Shown: in pieces, positions 24,985 to 36,997 of the stretch
Layout of the letters: each line of letters opens with the position of its first letter
Position numbering within the stretch: the first letter of the stretch is position 1
NCBI GenBank assembly: GCA_035578155.1
Contig: JAPWDM010000003.1
Location: 70,548,142 to 70,612,141, forward strand
Length of the DNA: 64,000 nucleotides
DNA from: Brachynemurus nebulosus
Lineage: Eukaryota; Arthropoda; Insecta; Neuroptera; Myrmeleontidae
Direction of reading: 5' to 3'
The notes under the pieces: model-generated
What the model saw: only the letters and a program-made list of their open reading frames with translations
The model's database searches: none
What the model was told of the DNA's origin: nothing
Program-made: the position numbers and the translations under genes

Positions 24985-25060
24985 ACAGCAGTGTTTTGCA
25001 ACCCGGGGGATCGCGAGGCCTTTCTAAGAGGGTCACAGTACTTTAAAAATAAAACCACTC
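24985..25060 (+). mobile_element. Possible hAT 5' end
   Basis: The sequence CAGTGTTTTGCAACCCGGGG followed by GATCGCGAGG resembles the opening of hAT elements whose termini read CAGTGGTT..CAACC. No matching right end or 8-bp duplication was found, so it may be a fragment. Confidence 0.3.
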
Positions 25061-26841
25061 TAGTTGAATATATGATATTTAATAAAGAGAAGGTTAATTA
25101 ATGGTTACATTAATATAGTTGAAAAAAAATTGAATTTTTAATTCAATTTTGTTCATTCAATTTTGCTCCTTTAATTTTCTTTCTGACATTTTAAACAAAC
25201 GGAAAACATTTTAAACAAACTTTCTGACATTTCAAACAAACGAAAGCCCTTCGATAGATCGATCTGCCGATTTGCAGGGTAACTGGGGGTACAGTGACCT
25301 ATAAAAATTCGTACAAATATTAGATTCCCCATCAATATTCGCAAGGATGCGGACAATTTTTCACAACAAGGAAAAAAGTCATTTTTTCACATTTTTGAGG
25401 TTAAAATTAAGGATGAAAAATTTTTTTTTCTTAAAGTACGCGGCAACAACCTTATAGGAAATTTATTCAGATTCCAAAACTGTCCTTAAATTTTCTGTCC
25501 CAGCACTGGTTACTGAGATATTGATGGTTAAAGCAAAAAGGATCCTTTTGCATTCAAAGTTAGATATCTTCGGAACAATTCAACGTAGAGAAAAATTTAA
25601 AAAAGGACATTGAAGCTGAATAAACAGGCTATCAAGTCAATACCATGGCTTTACTGTAAAAAAAATGTTTCAAGCCCGTAGACCGAAAAAAACAGAGGAA
25701 AAAATTTTCAATTTTCAATTTTTGTGTTATTGCTTAGAATTGTTCGATAACTGTCACTCTTAAAAATTTTTGTCGAATGATCTCAAAACTAGAATATTGG
25801 AGCTTCGGAATGCTTTTTTTATCGTCTCGATACGACCATTTTTCACGTAAATACAGCTCTTCAAAAATCTCTAAAAAATTAACAACTTTTTTTTGCTCCC
25901 TTATTAATTGTTTGTAATAGTATATTTAATCAAATAAAACATTTTTATAGCAGCCAAAACATACAACTGGACATATTTTTAAGCATTCTCTCTTAATTAT
26001 TAAACTAAAGAATATTATAGCATTCAGAAAAATGAGTGAATTCAAAAAGTACTGGTTGAATAAAGTACAAAAAAAGAGATTGGGAGCAAAAATTTTGACT
26101 GTGGTTAACAGAACAACCTCTTCAAAAATTTTATATTATTATTAGGCTTTGTCGGTCCGTGAAAGCGAAACATTATTTCCAAAAAAGAAAATTGACGTAT
26201 TTAAATTAACTAAAAAAAAAAAAAAATTAGGAAATATATATTCTTGAAAAAATATATTTAAATGTATCTACATTTAAAAATGAATTTCTACTTTTCATTT
26301 CTTGTAAGGAAAACATAAAGGAAATTCGTTAATAATAGTCTAATTTTCTTCAAATACTTTTTCTCGTTTTCCTAACAGTGGCTATAAGATATAATTAACA
26401 ATATTATAATAGCTATTGTTATAATATTATATACATACATATATGTTGTATATATATATTCATCTATATATTTTTTTCGTACATATATAACAGAATAACA
26501 TAATAAGCATACTTAAAAAACAAACAATAAACTCAAGAGCTATAAATTTTTTTTTATTGTTACAACTAAAAAGAGTGGGACATTATAGCTGTATACGACA
26601 TTACAAAAGTATTCATTCTACTTGTACTAGAGTGTAAACGGAAAGCGACATTTTTAACGTTTCATTTCCTTAATTATACTATCCCCAGATATCTTCTTTT
26701 ATCAGAAAATTTCTTCCCTCAAGCTTCATCGACGTATTGGACCAGTTGTTACCAAAATAATCTAGATTTAAGCCTAAGTTTAGTTTTCAATTGAACCGAA
26801 TTCAATTTAACAATTTGAAAATAGACCAAGCTACAAGATAT
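25061..26841. other. No gene recognised
   Basis: An A+T-rich stretch with a local direct repeat of TTTAAACAAAC-type words near 25192-25240. An interval at 25380-26110 looks like old mobile-element sequence, but no ends could be placed. Confidence 0.4.
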
Positions 26842-26849
26842 CCTCCAAC

Positions 26850-27006
26850 CAGGAGAAAAATGGTGGACCCCGGGGAAAAAACATATTTTTTTAAAATTTT
26901 CGCCCTTCCAAAAGAAGCGAGGAGAAAAAACAAAGTTCCTTTTACTCTTTCCATGCCCGGGCCGCGGGGTTGCAACACTGACTACCTCACCCTCTCGTCA
27001 ATCCTG
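26850..27006. mobile_element. hAT-type MITE, CAGGGCCG family, diverged copy 3
   Basis: The left end is CAGGAGAAAAATGGTGG and the right end, inward, CAGGATTGACGAGAG. The flanks CCTCCAAC (26842-26849) and CCTTCAAC (27007-27014) differ at one base, as expected for an old duplication. The central ACCCCGGGG and CCCGGGCCGCGGGG blocks match copies 1 and 2. The 99-codon frame that crosses it is not a gene. Confidence 0.7.
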
Positions 27007-27014
27007 CCTTCAAC

Positions 27015-27355
27015 TGCAACGAAGGCATCTGATATTTCTGTTCAACTTATTCCAACATGTTTTTCTATTTCATCAAGACCTTTATTTTAGTACACTAGGT
27101 ACTTTATTATATATTTTTTCGTCGAAAATCTAACATGGTATTTTATAGCCGCCATATTGAATTTATTAACATTTCATATATATTGCGTCACTGTCAAGAT
27201 TGAGACGAATTCAACGACATTTCTTCTATCAAAATTTATCAGGCCCTTACATACATACAATTCTAAAACATAACTCTCCTTCTAGGACAGTTGAGTTATA
27301 TTTAAAACCTTTGGTTTGATATAGGTATCAGTCAAATACATTACTCTCCTTTTGA
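27015..27355. other. No gene recognised
   Basis: Nothing is seen before the GGCCCACC target at 27356-27363. Confidence 0.5.
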
Positions 27356-27363
27356 GGCCCACC

Positions 27364-28157
27364 TAGAGTTGTGAGATATTAAAATCGAAAAGCCGGACAC
27401 AGCAGTCAGTTTAGCCGGACATTTGGGTAAAAAAGCTGGACACTTTTAATTTTTTTTAGTCTTAATATAAAACACGACTATTTTTTTAAAAGTAAAACAA
27501 GGCTTTTTTACCAATTACCATAAAATACTCTTAAATTCTAATGAAACAACAATAAAATTGATTAAATAAGTTTTCTTTATTATTAATCATTCAATATTCA
27601 TTGCAATATTAATTTCAATAATTGCATCGCAATAATAGTTAGCAGTAACTACTATCGCAATTTGCAATGAAAAACAAAATTAAACAAAACACTAATGAAC
27701 TAAATAAACTTTAAATTATTTGTAACGAAATGATTAATATCTTTCACTTGCAGACATCTGCTTTAAAAGCTCATTTTTTTTTAAAATTGAGTTGTAAAAC
27801 CCTTTACAAGTCAAATTTTTTAAATTAAATTGTACAACCAACATTTTGACTATAGTATCGACATTTAATTTGTTGCGTTCATTTGACTAATGTTGACCTA
27901 CTAAAGAAAAAACTCTTTCAACATTTGCATTATGACCCGGAATGGGAAAAATAATATTGACAAATAGTAAGAAATTCTGAAAAGCAATTTGAATTACAAA
28001 AAAAAAAAAAAAAATAATTAAAAAGGATTGATGAATCAAATCACGGGCGGGCAATGTAAAAAAAAAAATGGTTAAATTTAAAAAGCCTAACAAAAGCCGG
28101 ACACGCAACCAAAAAGCCTGACTGTGTCCGGCTTTTTCCGGACGTCTGACAATCCTA
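27364..28157 (-). mobile_element. hAT element with transposase remnant
   Basis: The left end TAGAGTTGTGAGA and the right end, inward TAGGATTGTCAGA, are imperfect inverted repeats. Subterminal AAAAGCCGGACACAG occurs at both ends in inverse orientation, and several further GCCGGACA words lie inside each end. The flanks GGCCCACC and GGTCCACC match at 7 of 8 bases. A minus-strand hAT dimerisation domain survives inside, so this is a deletion derivative of a once autonomous element. Confidence 0.8.
27734..28010 (-). pseudogene. hAT transposase C-terminal fragment with in-frame stop
   Basis: On the minus strand the peptide reads FPIPGHNANVERVFSLVGQH, then a TAG stop, then SNERNKLNVDTIVKMLVVQF and a short tail ending at 27734. 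The ERVFS core and the following W/SNERN..L...T.K..L..F pattern are the hAT dimerisation domain, through which transposase subunits associate. The stop replaces what is commonly a tryptophan codon, a one-base change. Upstream the frame degrades into T-run translation, so RNase-H-like catalytic parts are missing. Confidence 0.78.
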
Positions 28158-28165
28158 GGTCCACC

Positions 28166-30016
28166 CCAGTTGGGTACAAAGTTGTTAAAAATTAAAATTT
28201 TCAAAACTTCATGGTGAAAACATATTTTTCACCATAACTGTATAACACATGACCATCGAAAAACCTAGAAACAAAGAGGTGGATCTTTATATTAATAAGA
28301 CGAAACATGATGATACCGAACGCCATGCCACCCATTTCCTTAAAGTGCTTATTATATTGAAATTTTTACTTGATGGGGGAAAAAATTATTGCAGTATCAT
28401 TTCAGTTCGCTCGGTTCCTCTGTCTGTCGGTCTATCTCTCTAGTTGTCTCATTCACCAAACAGCATAGCTCATGTTATCTATCGCACTTTCTCTTTTCGT
28501 ATTTGCGACTAGTTGTAGTCGAACAGAAGTAAATGAGTGTAGTACAGTTCTCATGAAAAATTGCTATTAAACATGAAATATCAGATAAATTATTACTTGA
28601 AAATACAATAATATTTGTTTTGGTGTAATTATTTTATTTTCATTCTTGGTATTAAATGTTTTCCAGTACATATTACTTCTGATTAACGTTAACATTGAGA
28701 AAAATGTACAAAAAAAATTGATAGAACAATTTCTACTAATTTTGTACAGATATTCTTTAAGATATTGGTCTTTGCATATACCTAAAATTTTGCATAAATT
28801 ATTACTATAAATATTGTTTATAACAAACAAAAGTGAAATTTTTTCTTTTTGGTTTTAAATTGTAAAAAAAAAAAAATTTCTCATCAGAAATACGTAATGA
28901 CTTATTTTAATAAAATTTTTTTGTCCGATTGAATTCAATTGAATACAAGAAGACGGGCATTCCACGGCGCAAATTAAAAGAGTCAACTTGGAACAGCTGC
29001 AGCGCCGCCATTTTTTCTTTTTTTGCATAAAAATTTATAAGTGAATACACCATAACATGTACTATACTATGTAACTTCATTTGTTACAATAAATGTATCC
29101 AGTTTCTTGAAAAAAATTATTAAAAATCCTGTTGTCTGGAGGACCCTCCCCCCTTAAGGATATCACAGTATAATAAAATTATATTTTTATAATGGACAGG
29201 AGGAGTGATTCGGGTATCCGTACTGGTCGGGCCTTAAGTTTCGTGAAACTTTTTATACGCAGATACATACGTTACTTTCCAATATTACAATTCGCTACAA
29301 ATCATCTGTATCCTATCTACTTACAATTTTGTCGTCAATACCTCTATCTGAAAGATAGCTATGCAATAAATTTATATGAATAAGAAGGTATTTAATAAAT
29401 TTCTCATTTTTCAAAAATCATTATTTATTATTGAATGAGATAGCGAATTTTCTCAGTACGGTTGCATTTGTTGTCAATTTCTGCAAATTCATCTAAATTT
29501 TACTCTCTGTATTATTTTTATTTATTATCATTTTATTACCAAAACGGAAGATATTATTTAAATTAAATTCTGATTAAAAACCACGACTCTTGTGTTATTT
29601 TTTTAACTCTATAATAAAATGAAATAATAAAATTAAATCACGTATTTCACGTAATAAAGTGTTCTGATTGAGATTTGTCAATTAAAAGTGTTCTGACGCG
29701 TAAAAATTTTTGTAAAATATTGTACTCACTTATCAAACTCACTACACGAAAGGTGTCAGTTGCAATAAAATTTCGCAAAAAAAATCTACGTACAACTCGT
29801 AAAAGCATAAAAATAAAAAATTTGCTTGTTTTTGATGGTCAGTGATGAAAATGTGATTTTTTCTGCCTCTACACATTTTTAAATATGTTCGTGCTTTAAA
29901 TTTATATTATTTTTAGTGAAAAATTTTAAGTACCAACATTGAAAAAAACGACAAAAAATTTTCAAGTGCACTACATATATAGATTTATTTAAAATATGCA
30001 AAAATTATTTTACATT
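28166..30016. other. No gene recognised
   Basis: A CTGTCTGTCGGTCTATCTC simple stretch lies near 28421. A CCCTCCCCCCTTAAGG site near 29142 looks like one end of a TTAA element, but no partner was found. Frames at 28249-28443 and 28567-28830 carry no motif. Confidence 0.45.
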
Positions 30017-30169
30017 TCAGCGAATTTTCAGAATGGAATTCAGCTATTACAGCCACTGTCATGACGCGATTTGAGCCCGGGACTATAGCGGAAATTTGTT
30101 TTGAGGTTCCTAGAAACCAAAATAATATTTACTGTGCGCACACACTGTTTACACACTATAATGTGTGTG

Positions 30170-30236
<67 letters not shown>

Positions 30237-30571
30237 CTACGCGATAACTCTCGAACGAAGTATCCAATTCTTACGAAATTTGGTGAAAACATTGGAAGTC
30301 CCAAGCCCTTGGATGAGTTCGTCATCCAGACACGTCGGATGCCAGGAACATGGTTTTTGTTCTTGTAAAAAGTTAGTTTTTTGTCAAAATTTCCACTTAT
30401 TCTAAAATTTTTGCGAAATTTTTTTAGACCATTTAAAAGAGAAGAAAAAATTACATAAAAAAGGTCTTTAACGTATTATTCTATATCAACTTGTTTCTGA
30501 GAAAAATTAATTTTTATGAGCGGAAATGCGCTATGTTATGCAGGATGCTGCGACAGGGGTATTTTTTTAAT
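30017..30571 (+). repeat. Microsatellite-bearing dispersed repeat, copy 1
   Basis: It opens with TTCAGCGAATTTTCAG, passes GTCATGACGCGATTTGAGCC, then a (TG)n tract, then CGATAACTCTCGAACGAA, CGAAATTTGGTGAAAAC and CCAGACACGTCGGATG. It closes with CGCTATGTTATGCAGG and CTGCGACAGGGGTAT. Relatives lie at 58635-58990 (inverted), 61310-61885, 62165-62365 (inverted part) and 56211-56253 (inverted end). AGCGAATTTCC-like words near the left end are inverse to GGAAATGCGCT near the right end, hinting at inverted termini. No coding sequence is seen; the frames through the TG tract are artefacts. Confidence 0.8.
30162..30236. repeat. (TG)n microsatellite inside the dispersed repeat
   Basis: Nearly pure TG for about 65 bp, at the same internal position where related copies have (TA)n. 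Confidence 0.95.
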
Positions 30572-32832
30572 GTATGGGGTGGAGTCGTTTGAAAATACTT
30601 GTTATTCTGACGAGACTAATATGGTTAATTCGACCATGCATAAACAGTTTAACAGTATTTACAATAAGCATCCACATCGGCCGTATTAAAAATTTTTTTT
30701 ATAGCTATGAAAAAAACTAAAAAATTTGCCAAGTTAGGGTTCTCCAATGATTAGAGGTTTTCGCAGCTTTTTTGATAAAAATTTGGATATTTGAACGATT
30801 TTTCTTTCTATTTACCTAATCTCTTAACTACGTAAACTTTGGCTTTCAGTATTTCGCAAAAGGAACTTTGTTTCTCTCGTCCCAAGCTGCCGTAATTAGT
30901 TACGAAAAATAAAAATTTTATCCATTTTCCAACATTTTTCTTAATAATTTGGACTTACATTTTTAGGGGATGATACCCAAATGGACGTCAATGCAAAATT
31001 TTATTTACAAGAACCATTTTCTTTACTTTAAATTTTTCTTTGAAATTTCGAAAATTTAATTGCTTGTATCTTTAAAAGTTACCAAAATAATTAACCCAGA
31101 ATTATTTTAATTGTGTATTCGTACCAGGTGTTATAATCTGTATTTTTTTTCATATTTTTTGGATTCATTGGTTTAAGAACGAAAAATGGTGGAAATTCCA
31201 GAACAAGACCGAATGACGCCCTGATATTTCTTCTTCAGAATCTTAATAAAAACGTTAAAAAATATTTGTTAGTTAGTTTTTATTTTTTTTTTTTATAGTT
31301 TGATTAAACGCATAATTTGTTTTAGCTGCAATAACAAAACAATTTTAACAAGTTTTTTTCTGTATCAGTACCCATTTCAGTTGTGTATTTATTGAATTTA
31401 ATTGAAAACACTCAAATGTAGATCGTATATTGAGATTGGCTAAAATTTTTGAAAGTTTAATTCATGTTTGTATAATTAACATCATGAATGGATAATCGCT
31501 GTGATGGCCGCTATTATGTGGTGGGATTAAAAAGGATTTTTGTAGGTTTTTGTTTATGTCGCCTTGCGTTGGTGATTAATTAATTGGTTGGTTGGTAGGT
31601 ATATTGATTATTGAACACTTCGTAATAAATTAAATGGTTGCTTTTTTTCTAATGGAAAATTTTCTGATTAATGCCCCGCCATAATATATTTATGACACTC
31701 AACACCGTATAATGTTGAAGGTTTTAATTTATGTGTACGTATGACATGAAGTGGGCTAAAAATTACTTTTATTTGTAATTTTTGAGCCCAAAGGTAAATT
31801 ATCGATTTTCTAGGTAATTAATTTTTTTTTAAATTTAAGGCATAGAAGTCTTTAATGTTTAAATTTAAAATTTTGTTGGAAGTGTCGAATGGTAAACATT
31901 TGCCAAAATTTTACCTTAAAATACAGTAGGCAGTAACTCGAAAAAGTTTAGGAACAAGAAAATTTTTAATCAGTTGCTCATGAAATCTAGAATTTGTTAG
32001 AAGTTATAATTATCTCAAAACTTGTTTAAAAGCGTAAAATTTTTTTTACGCAATGTCTACCACAATCGCAGGACTTCTAAACTGTTGGCTGTAGAAAGTT
32101 AGGGCTTTACTTAAAGCCTAAAAATTGCATGTAAGAAAATTGAAACTGAAAATGTGAGATTCTTGCGTGTATTTTTTGCCTCCTAAGACTACTAAAGTAG
32201 CGGTAGTACTGTGATTACTTTTGAAATCTGAAATCTTTTCTTTCGAAAATGTAAGTACCTAGCGTTTTAGAGCTTTCCGAACAATTTCGGTTTCGTGTCT
32301 GTCTGTCTGCCTGTCTGAAGATTCCACCAAGTGGCATAACCAAGTGAGCAAACGTAAAATGTGTTAACGTTAGGTGCATGGAATGGACTCCTTGTTATTC
32401 AAGTTAGGAAGGAAACAAAAAGCTTTTAACATTTTGCTATTATTTGGCAAATCAAAACGTCAAAAATAATGTCTGATAGGTTCCTTAATTTTTTTTTCTA
32501 TAGGTTGATTAGTACAGTTAAGACGCAGTTCATCCTGTTCTGGTCTTAAAGTTATTCAAGTACAAAGAAGCTGTGTGCCAGCTGGAAGTGAGTCACTGGT
32601 TCAAATTTTATGCTGGTCCAGTTTTCTTTTTTAAGGAGCTTTTTATGCAATATATCGAAGAAATTACCAACTAGCTTCTAGTTGCTTTAATTATCTGGTG
32701 TCTCTGTTTCATTCTAAATGCAATTTCTGGTTGAAATCTACACTAAACGTTTGGAAAGGGGAGTTAATTCCACTTATGACTTACAAAAACCTTATAAAGG
32801 ATTCAAAAATATCTTATTCGTATACTAAACAC
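30572..32832. other. No gene recognised
   Basis: A CTGTCTGTCTGCCTGTCTG run lies near 32301. A TTGGTTGGTTGGTAGGT run lies near 31583. No domain-bearing frame is seen. Confidence 0.45.
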
Positions 32833-33405
32833 TAGCCGTACCCCCGACGTCGTTCGCACAAAGCATTGTTATAAACTCAATGAGAAGTATGTAAGTGTAA
32901 TAATTATACAGAATTTGCAAAGAATAATAATTTTTGTGTAATGCATGCACATGCTCAAAATGGTTTTTCTATTTTCCCGTGGGGATGAGTAATTTTCCCG
33001 GAGTAAAAAGTATTTTATATTTTGATCAAAGTAACAGGTTATAACTACACCAAATTTCATCAAAATCCGTTCAATAGTTTTTGCGTAATACGTGCACACG
33101 CACAAAATGGTTTTTCTATTTTCCCGTAGGAATGAGGCATTTTCCCGTAGTAAAAGGTATCTTAAATATTGCCCTAGGCAATAAGTTATCACCACACCAA
33201 ATTTTATTAAAATCCGTCCAATTGTTTTTGCCTAATATGTACACATGCTCAAAATAGTTTTTCCATTTTCCCGTGGGAATGAGAAACTTTTCCGGAGTAA
33301 AAAGTATTCTAGATGTTGACCCAGGTAATAAGTTATCATCACATTAAATTTCATTAAAATCCGTCCAATAGTTTTTGCGTGATGCGTGAACAGGCAGACA
33401 AAAAT
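32833..33405. repeat. ~147-bp tandem repeat, three to four units
   Basis: Units share CAAAATGGTTTTTCTATTTT, CCCG, GAGTAAAA-GTAT, AAATTTCATCAAAATCCGT and AATAGTTTTTGCGT. Equivalent bases lie 147 apart (32961, 33108, 33255). It is preceded by ACTAGCCGTACCCCCGACGT and followed by GGCAGACAAAAATTCTAAAA, both typical edges of an insect repeat whose class I cannot name. The 108-codon minus-strand frame here is a by-product of the repetition. Confidence 0.82.
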
Positions 33406-34708
33406 TCTAAAAATCGCTGTTTTGGTATCTACATCGATAACTATTTACAGTACCAGTACAATTTTCGAAAAATATTCTATGTACAGAAATGGTCTCGTTA
33501 CAATTTTATTATATGTATAGATTACGTTCAAACTATCCAGATATTTAGAACAAAACCATCAATAACTCATCTACAACCTGTTCCAAAACGGTGGTGCCAA
33601 GTAAAAATATCATTAATATTATCATATTGCATTACATCCAATTAATTAGAACAATTAAATTCTATCATACTGGTAATTGATATTAATTATTACAAATCAT
33701 ATAAATTCTAAATCATTACATCAAACATCGATTTAACTTGTAACCTAGATAACATGTACATATTGTCATGTTATCCCACTAACATGTATAAATTTTCATC
33801 GAAACTTTTCATTTGTAACTGCAGTAATCATATTAATAATATTAGTCTGGTACCTATGTACTGGGATATCACAACACTTTTGAATTATAACTTATATAAA
33901 ATCTAATAAAGTAATTTTACTATGGAACAATATGTTTACCCAAATGCATGATAAGTTGTAAGTGAGAGCTAGTACTTGTTCTAAACAAGTACCTAATTCC
34001 GAACGTGTAACTAGCTCCAATATTATTGTTAGGAAACACTTTGTGCAGAGAACAGAGACGTGTATTTCCTGTTAGGTGTAGTAAGTGAATAATCAGTTTG
34101 ATTATGCGCCGAAGGACAGATAGTGTACTGTATACCTGATGTAAACACAATGTCCGTCCAAGGAAAAGGGTAAAGTACCTTCGAAAGGCCGATGTTGGAA
34201 TAATTTCATTTGTTTTGGAGAAGAGTAGTAATTGTGATATTTAAATTTTAAGCCCGATCAAGTTTTTTAAGCATCAAACCCGATAGCGGTATAGAGATTC
34301 AGTCGGGATTTGGATTTTCATATACTATGGTATTATTTGAATGAGAAACTATTATTTTTATTAATTTTTTTTTCTGGTCACATGCTATAAAACCTCATAC
34401 AAAAGGGTTGGTTCTTCGAATCTCATTTTGTTCATCGTCTTTTGTAATCGTGAAACTTGGAACACCCAAAATTCTGATCATCCATCGCTGGATCAATAAA
34501 ATCCAAATAAAATTTGAATACATTCTTAGTGATTTGGTCACTTATTTTCTGTGATTTTATACTTATTTATTCGAAAAACACTTTTGGATGCTTTATTCAT
34601 GCACAGAGCATTTATTGCTAGTTAAAACGGTCGTAAATGAAATTTGCATTCTCAAGCCGTTCTATAGAGTTACGTCAATTCGAATAAAAAGGATTTTTAG
34701 TTAATTTT
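33406..34708. other. No gene recognised
   Basis: Short frames at 33379-33645 and 33920-34150 lack motifs. Nothing else stands out. Confidence 0.45.
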
Positions 34709-35504
34709 GTTTGGTAAAAAGTTACACCATTTTGAGCGTCGGTTTGGGGGGAGTGTAGAAATAAGCAAATTAACGGTTTTCGTCAGTTTTTTTGAAATAT
34801 TTCGAAAACTATGCAGTTTAGCGCAAAAAGTGCCTATACAAAAATAATCTACATTAAATTACGAACAAAAATAGTTTTGTGCATAATCTTACTGAAGTGA
34901 AGAGTTCCAGAGTTATCGAGGGTATAAAAGTAGCAATTTTTAATATTTTTAGATTTTCTGGAAAAAATATGACACATTATCAGTAAGTAAACTAATTTTT
35001 TTTTATACAGGTTTGTGTTTTGTAAAAGAAATTGCGATTAGTCCTCTTCAAACATAGCACTCTCCTCTTCGAAATCTTCGTCTATGATGTTCGTATCGTT
35101 GTTATCACATCCTAAGCCTGAGCAATTACCGCATATGCTTGAGCGGTAATTCCTCGGTAGCTGCAGGACGTGCTGTTGTAATTGGTCTCAGGTGTTCGTC
35201 AATCTTCTTCCACCCCCAATCGGGCAGATTCTTCTTCTTATTCAGCCAGTGCTGCACCTGGTAATAGGTGTAGCAGTGGCTAAAACTACTAAAAATTGCT
35301 ACTTTTACACCCTCCGTAACTCTGGAACTGTTCACTTTAGCAAGATTATGCACAGGACCATTTCTGTTCGCAATTTCATGTAGATTATTTTTGTATATAA
35401 CACTTTTTACGCTAAACCCCATAGTTTCCGAAAAATTAAAAAAAAAATACTCCCCTCCCCCCAAAACCCGACGCTCAAAATGGTGTAATTTTTTGCCAAA
35501 CAAT
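34709..35504. mobile_element. Foldback element with ~245-bp inverted arms, copy 1
   Basis: The left arm starts TTTGGTAAAAAGTTACACCA and the right arm ends with its inverse near 35504. Arms share AAATAATCTACATTAAAT and AGTTCCAGAGTTA words. Between them lies a unique centre (about 34960-35280) with decayed minus-strand coding sequence. A second copy lies at 45227-45840. Both copies share a further ~100 bp on the right, ending GAATAACTGCACCGTACTA, so the full element may reach about 35620. Confidence 0.78.
35036..35290 (-). pseudogene. Decayed coding fragment, cysteine-rich and acidic C-terminus
   Basis: On the minus strand one frame gives QHWLNKKKNLPDWGWKKIDE followed by HLRPITTARPAATEELPLKH. 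After a one-base frame change the reading continues ICGNCSGLGCDNNDTNIIDE and DFEEESAMFEED, then a stop. A lysine-rich, WGW-containing stretch, a proline/alanine linker, cysteine pairs and an acidic tail are not random A+T translation. The second copy keeps NKKKNPLEWGWKKTDEHLRP. The arrangement recalls C-termini of large proteins encoded by insect mobile elements, but I cannot name the family. Confidence 0.45.
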
Positions 35505-36418
35505 ATGTGGACTGTATAGAACAATTTGGAGTTGGAGTGAAACTGTTACTTTGGATGTTGAAGTTAGGCCGTTTTTTTGAATAACTGCACCGTACTATTT
35601 CGTAAATACAGAACTAGAAATTTTTTTGGTTGGTTAATCAAATGTAGGGCCACCGACCACACAATTGAATCAAAACGTATAAGTTGTCCATAATTAAAAC
35701 GGTATAAGCAATGAAAGGGAAAGAGAACACATTATAATATAGGAACCACGGTACTTGTATTTTTTATCCTACTTTGCCTTCTAATTACTACTTACCACTT
35801 ATCGTTTGGGTGTGAAGAAGCTATTATTGCTTGAATTAGTAACGAAACCAATATCATCGATCAGAGAATTGAAACTATTCAAGAAATCTTAAAATCTTAA
35901 AAACCACCGTAAAAACCTCCTGGCTTAATTTCAATTAGACACCCGGTATTTTTATCAGTTTATATTGTTTGCTTGTAAATTTTCACAGCATGTTGTGTTA
36001 CGTTGTTCTGGTATATAGAAAATAATAATATGTATGTATGGATGTCTCATTATTGTGCAAGATTTATGTTAAAACGAACATTTTCAATTCAACTCTCCCA
36101 TTGTTGTCATATTTGTCTATCAGTGTATATTGTAGTGAACAACGTACACTGCTGTGATCTGTCTGTCTCTATTTTAGTTTTGTTTGCAAATTTATCTAAC
36201 TATTTGCTTATTATATCTATTTTATGAAAGGATAAATAATGGTATGGTAATATTATTAGATATAGGATTATAAGTATTATTTATCTACTTGGAGTGTATA
36301 GAAATAGTGGGGTAATTTTATTGTATTTTTTGTAACGTAGTGTAAAACAGATTTATTGTTGATAGGGCCATTATTCTTGGCGTATAGTCTTAGGATATTG
36401 AGTGCTGACAGTGGTTAC
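35505..36418. other. Shared right flank, then no gene recognised
   Basis: The first ~110 bp is also present beside the second foldback copy (45841-45935). The rest, including a 74-codon frame at 36003-36227, shows nothing recognisable. Confidence 0.5.
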
Positions 36419-36997
36419 TAGAGATGAGCTAAACGGTTATTTTCTAATAACTGTTATTGCAATAACAGTTACTGAAAAGTAACTGTTATTTATAACAGTT
36501 ATTATAATAACTGGTATGGTATTTGGATATTTTAACATATTGTAAGATATTGGATATGCGTATAAACGGTTCTGTTAGTGAAATATGCACAGATCTATAA
36601 TACTGACGGATACTAAATAATCTGCAATATCTGTTCAAATAATTGTCTATACAAGGATTTAGGCTTTATATACACAATTTTAACAATTTTATGGATACAA
36701 AATTACAAATACAAATAGATAACTGTACAATAGACAATAGTTCATTTTTAAGGGTTTTTTAAATGTGCTACAATAGAAAATGTGTAACTTGCCTGGGGCG
36801 TTATTATTTTGAAATTCTCCGTAGATGGTTCAAATAAATTACTTGCTTTCGAATATATTAATATTGCCCTATGTTATCGATATTTCCAAAGGAGTTATTT
36901 AAGTAACCAGTCACTGGGTATTCCAGTTATTGACGGTAACTGTTATCTTTCTATACTAGTTACAAAATAACAGTTATCGATATATCGATCATATCTA
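36419..36997 (+). mobile_element. hAT-type MITE, TAGAGATGAGC family, copy 1
   Basis: Termini are TAGAGATGAGC on the left and, inward from the right, TAGATATGATC. The flanks GTGGTTAC and GTGGTTAT agree at 7 of 8 bases. Multiple AACTGTTATT words in both orientations crowd the ends, including a perfect 24-bp palindrome near 36446. It is near-identical to 50829-51415. Confidence 0.85.

Noticed and set aside
26791..27090. 99-codon plus-strand frame
   Set aside because: It crosses both ends of a hAT MITE and its target duplications.
29130..29160. CCCTCCCCCCTTAAGG as an end of a TTAA transposon
   Set aside because: No inverse partner with TTAA was found within a plausible distance.
30040..30405. 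Frames rich in Cys-Val or Thr-His
   Set aside because: They are translations of the (TG)n tract on either strand.
32869..33195. 108-codon minus-strand frame with repeated peptide blocks
   Set aside because: The peptide repetition reflects the 147-bp DNA tandem repeat.
35126..35524. 132-codon minus-strand frame taken as a whole gene
   Set aside because: Its N-terminal half is the inverted arm of the foldback element. Only the C-terminal portion looks coding, and that is recorded as a decayed fragment.
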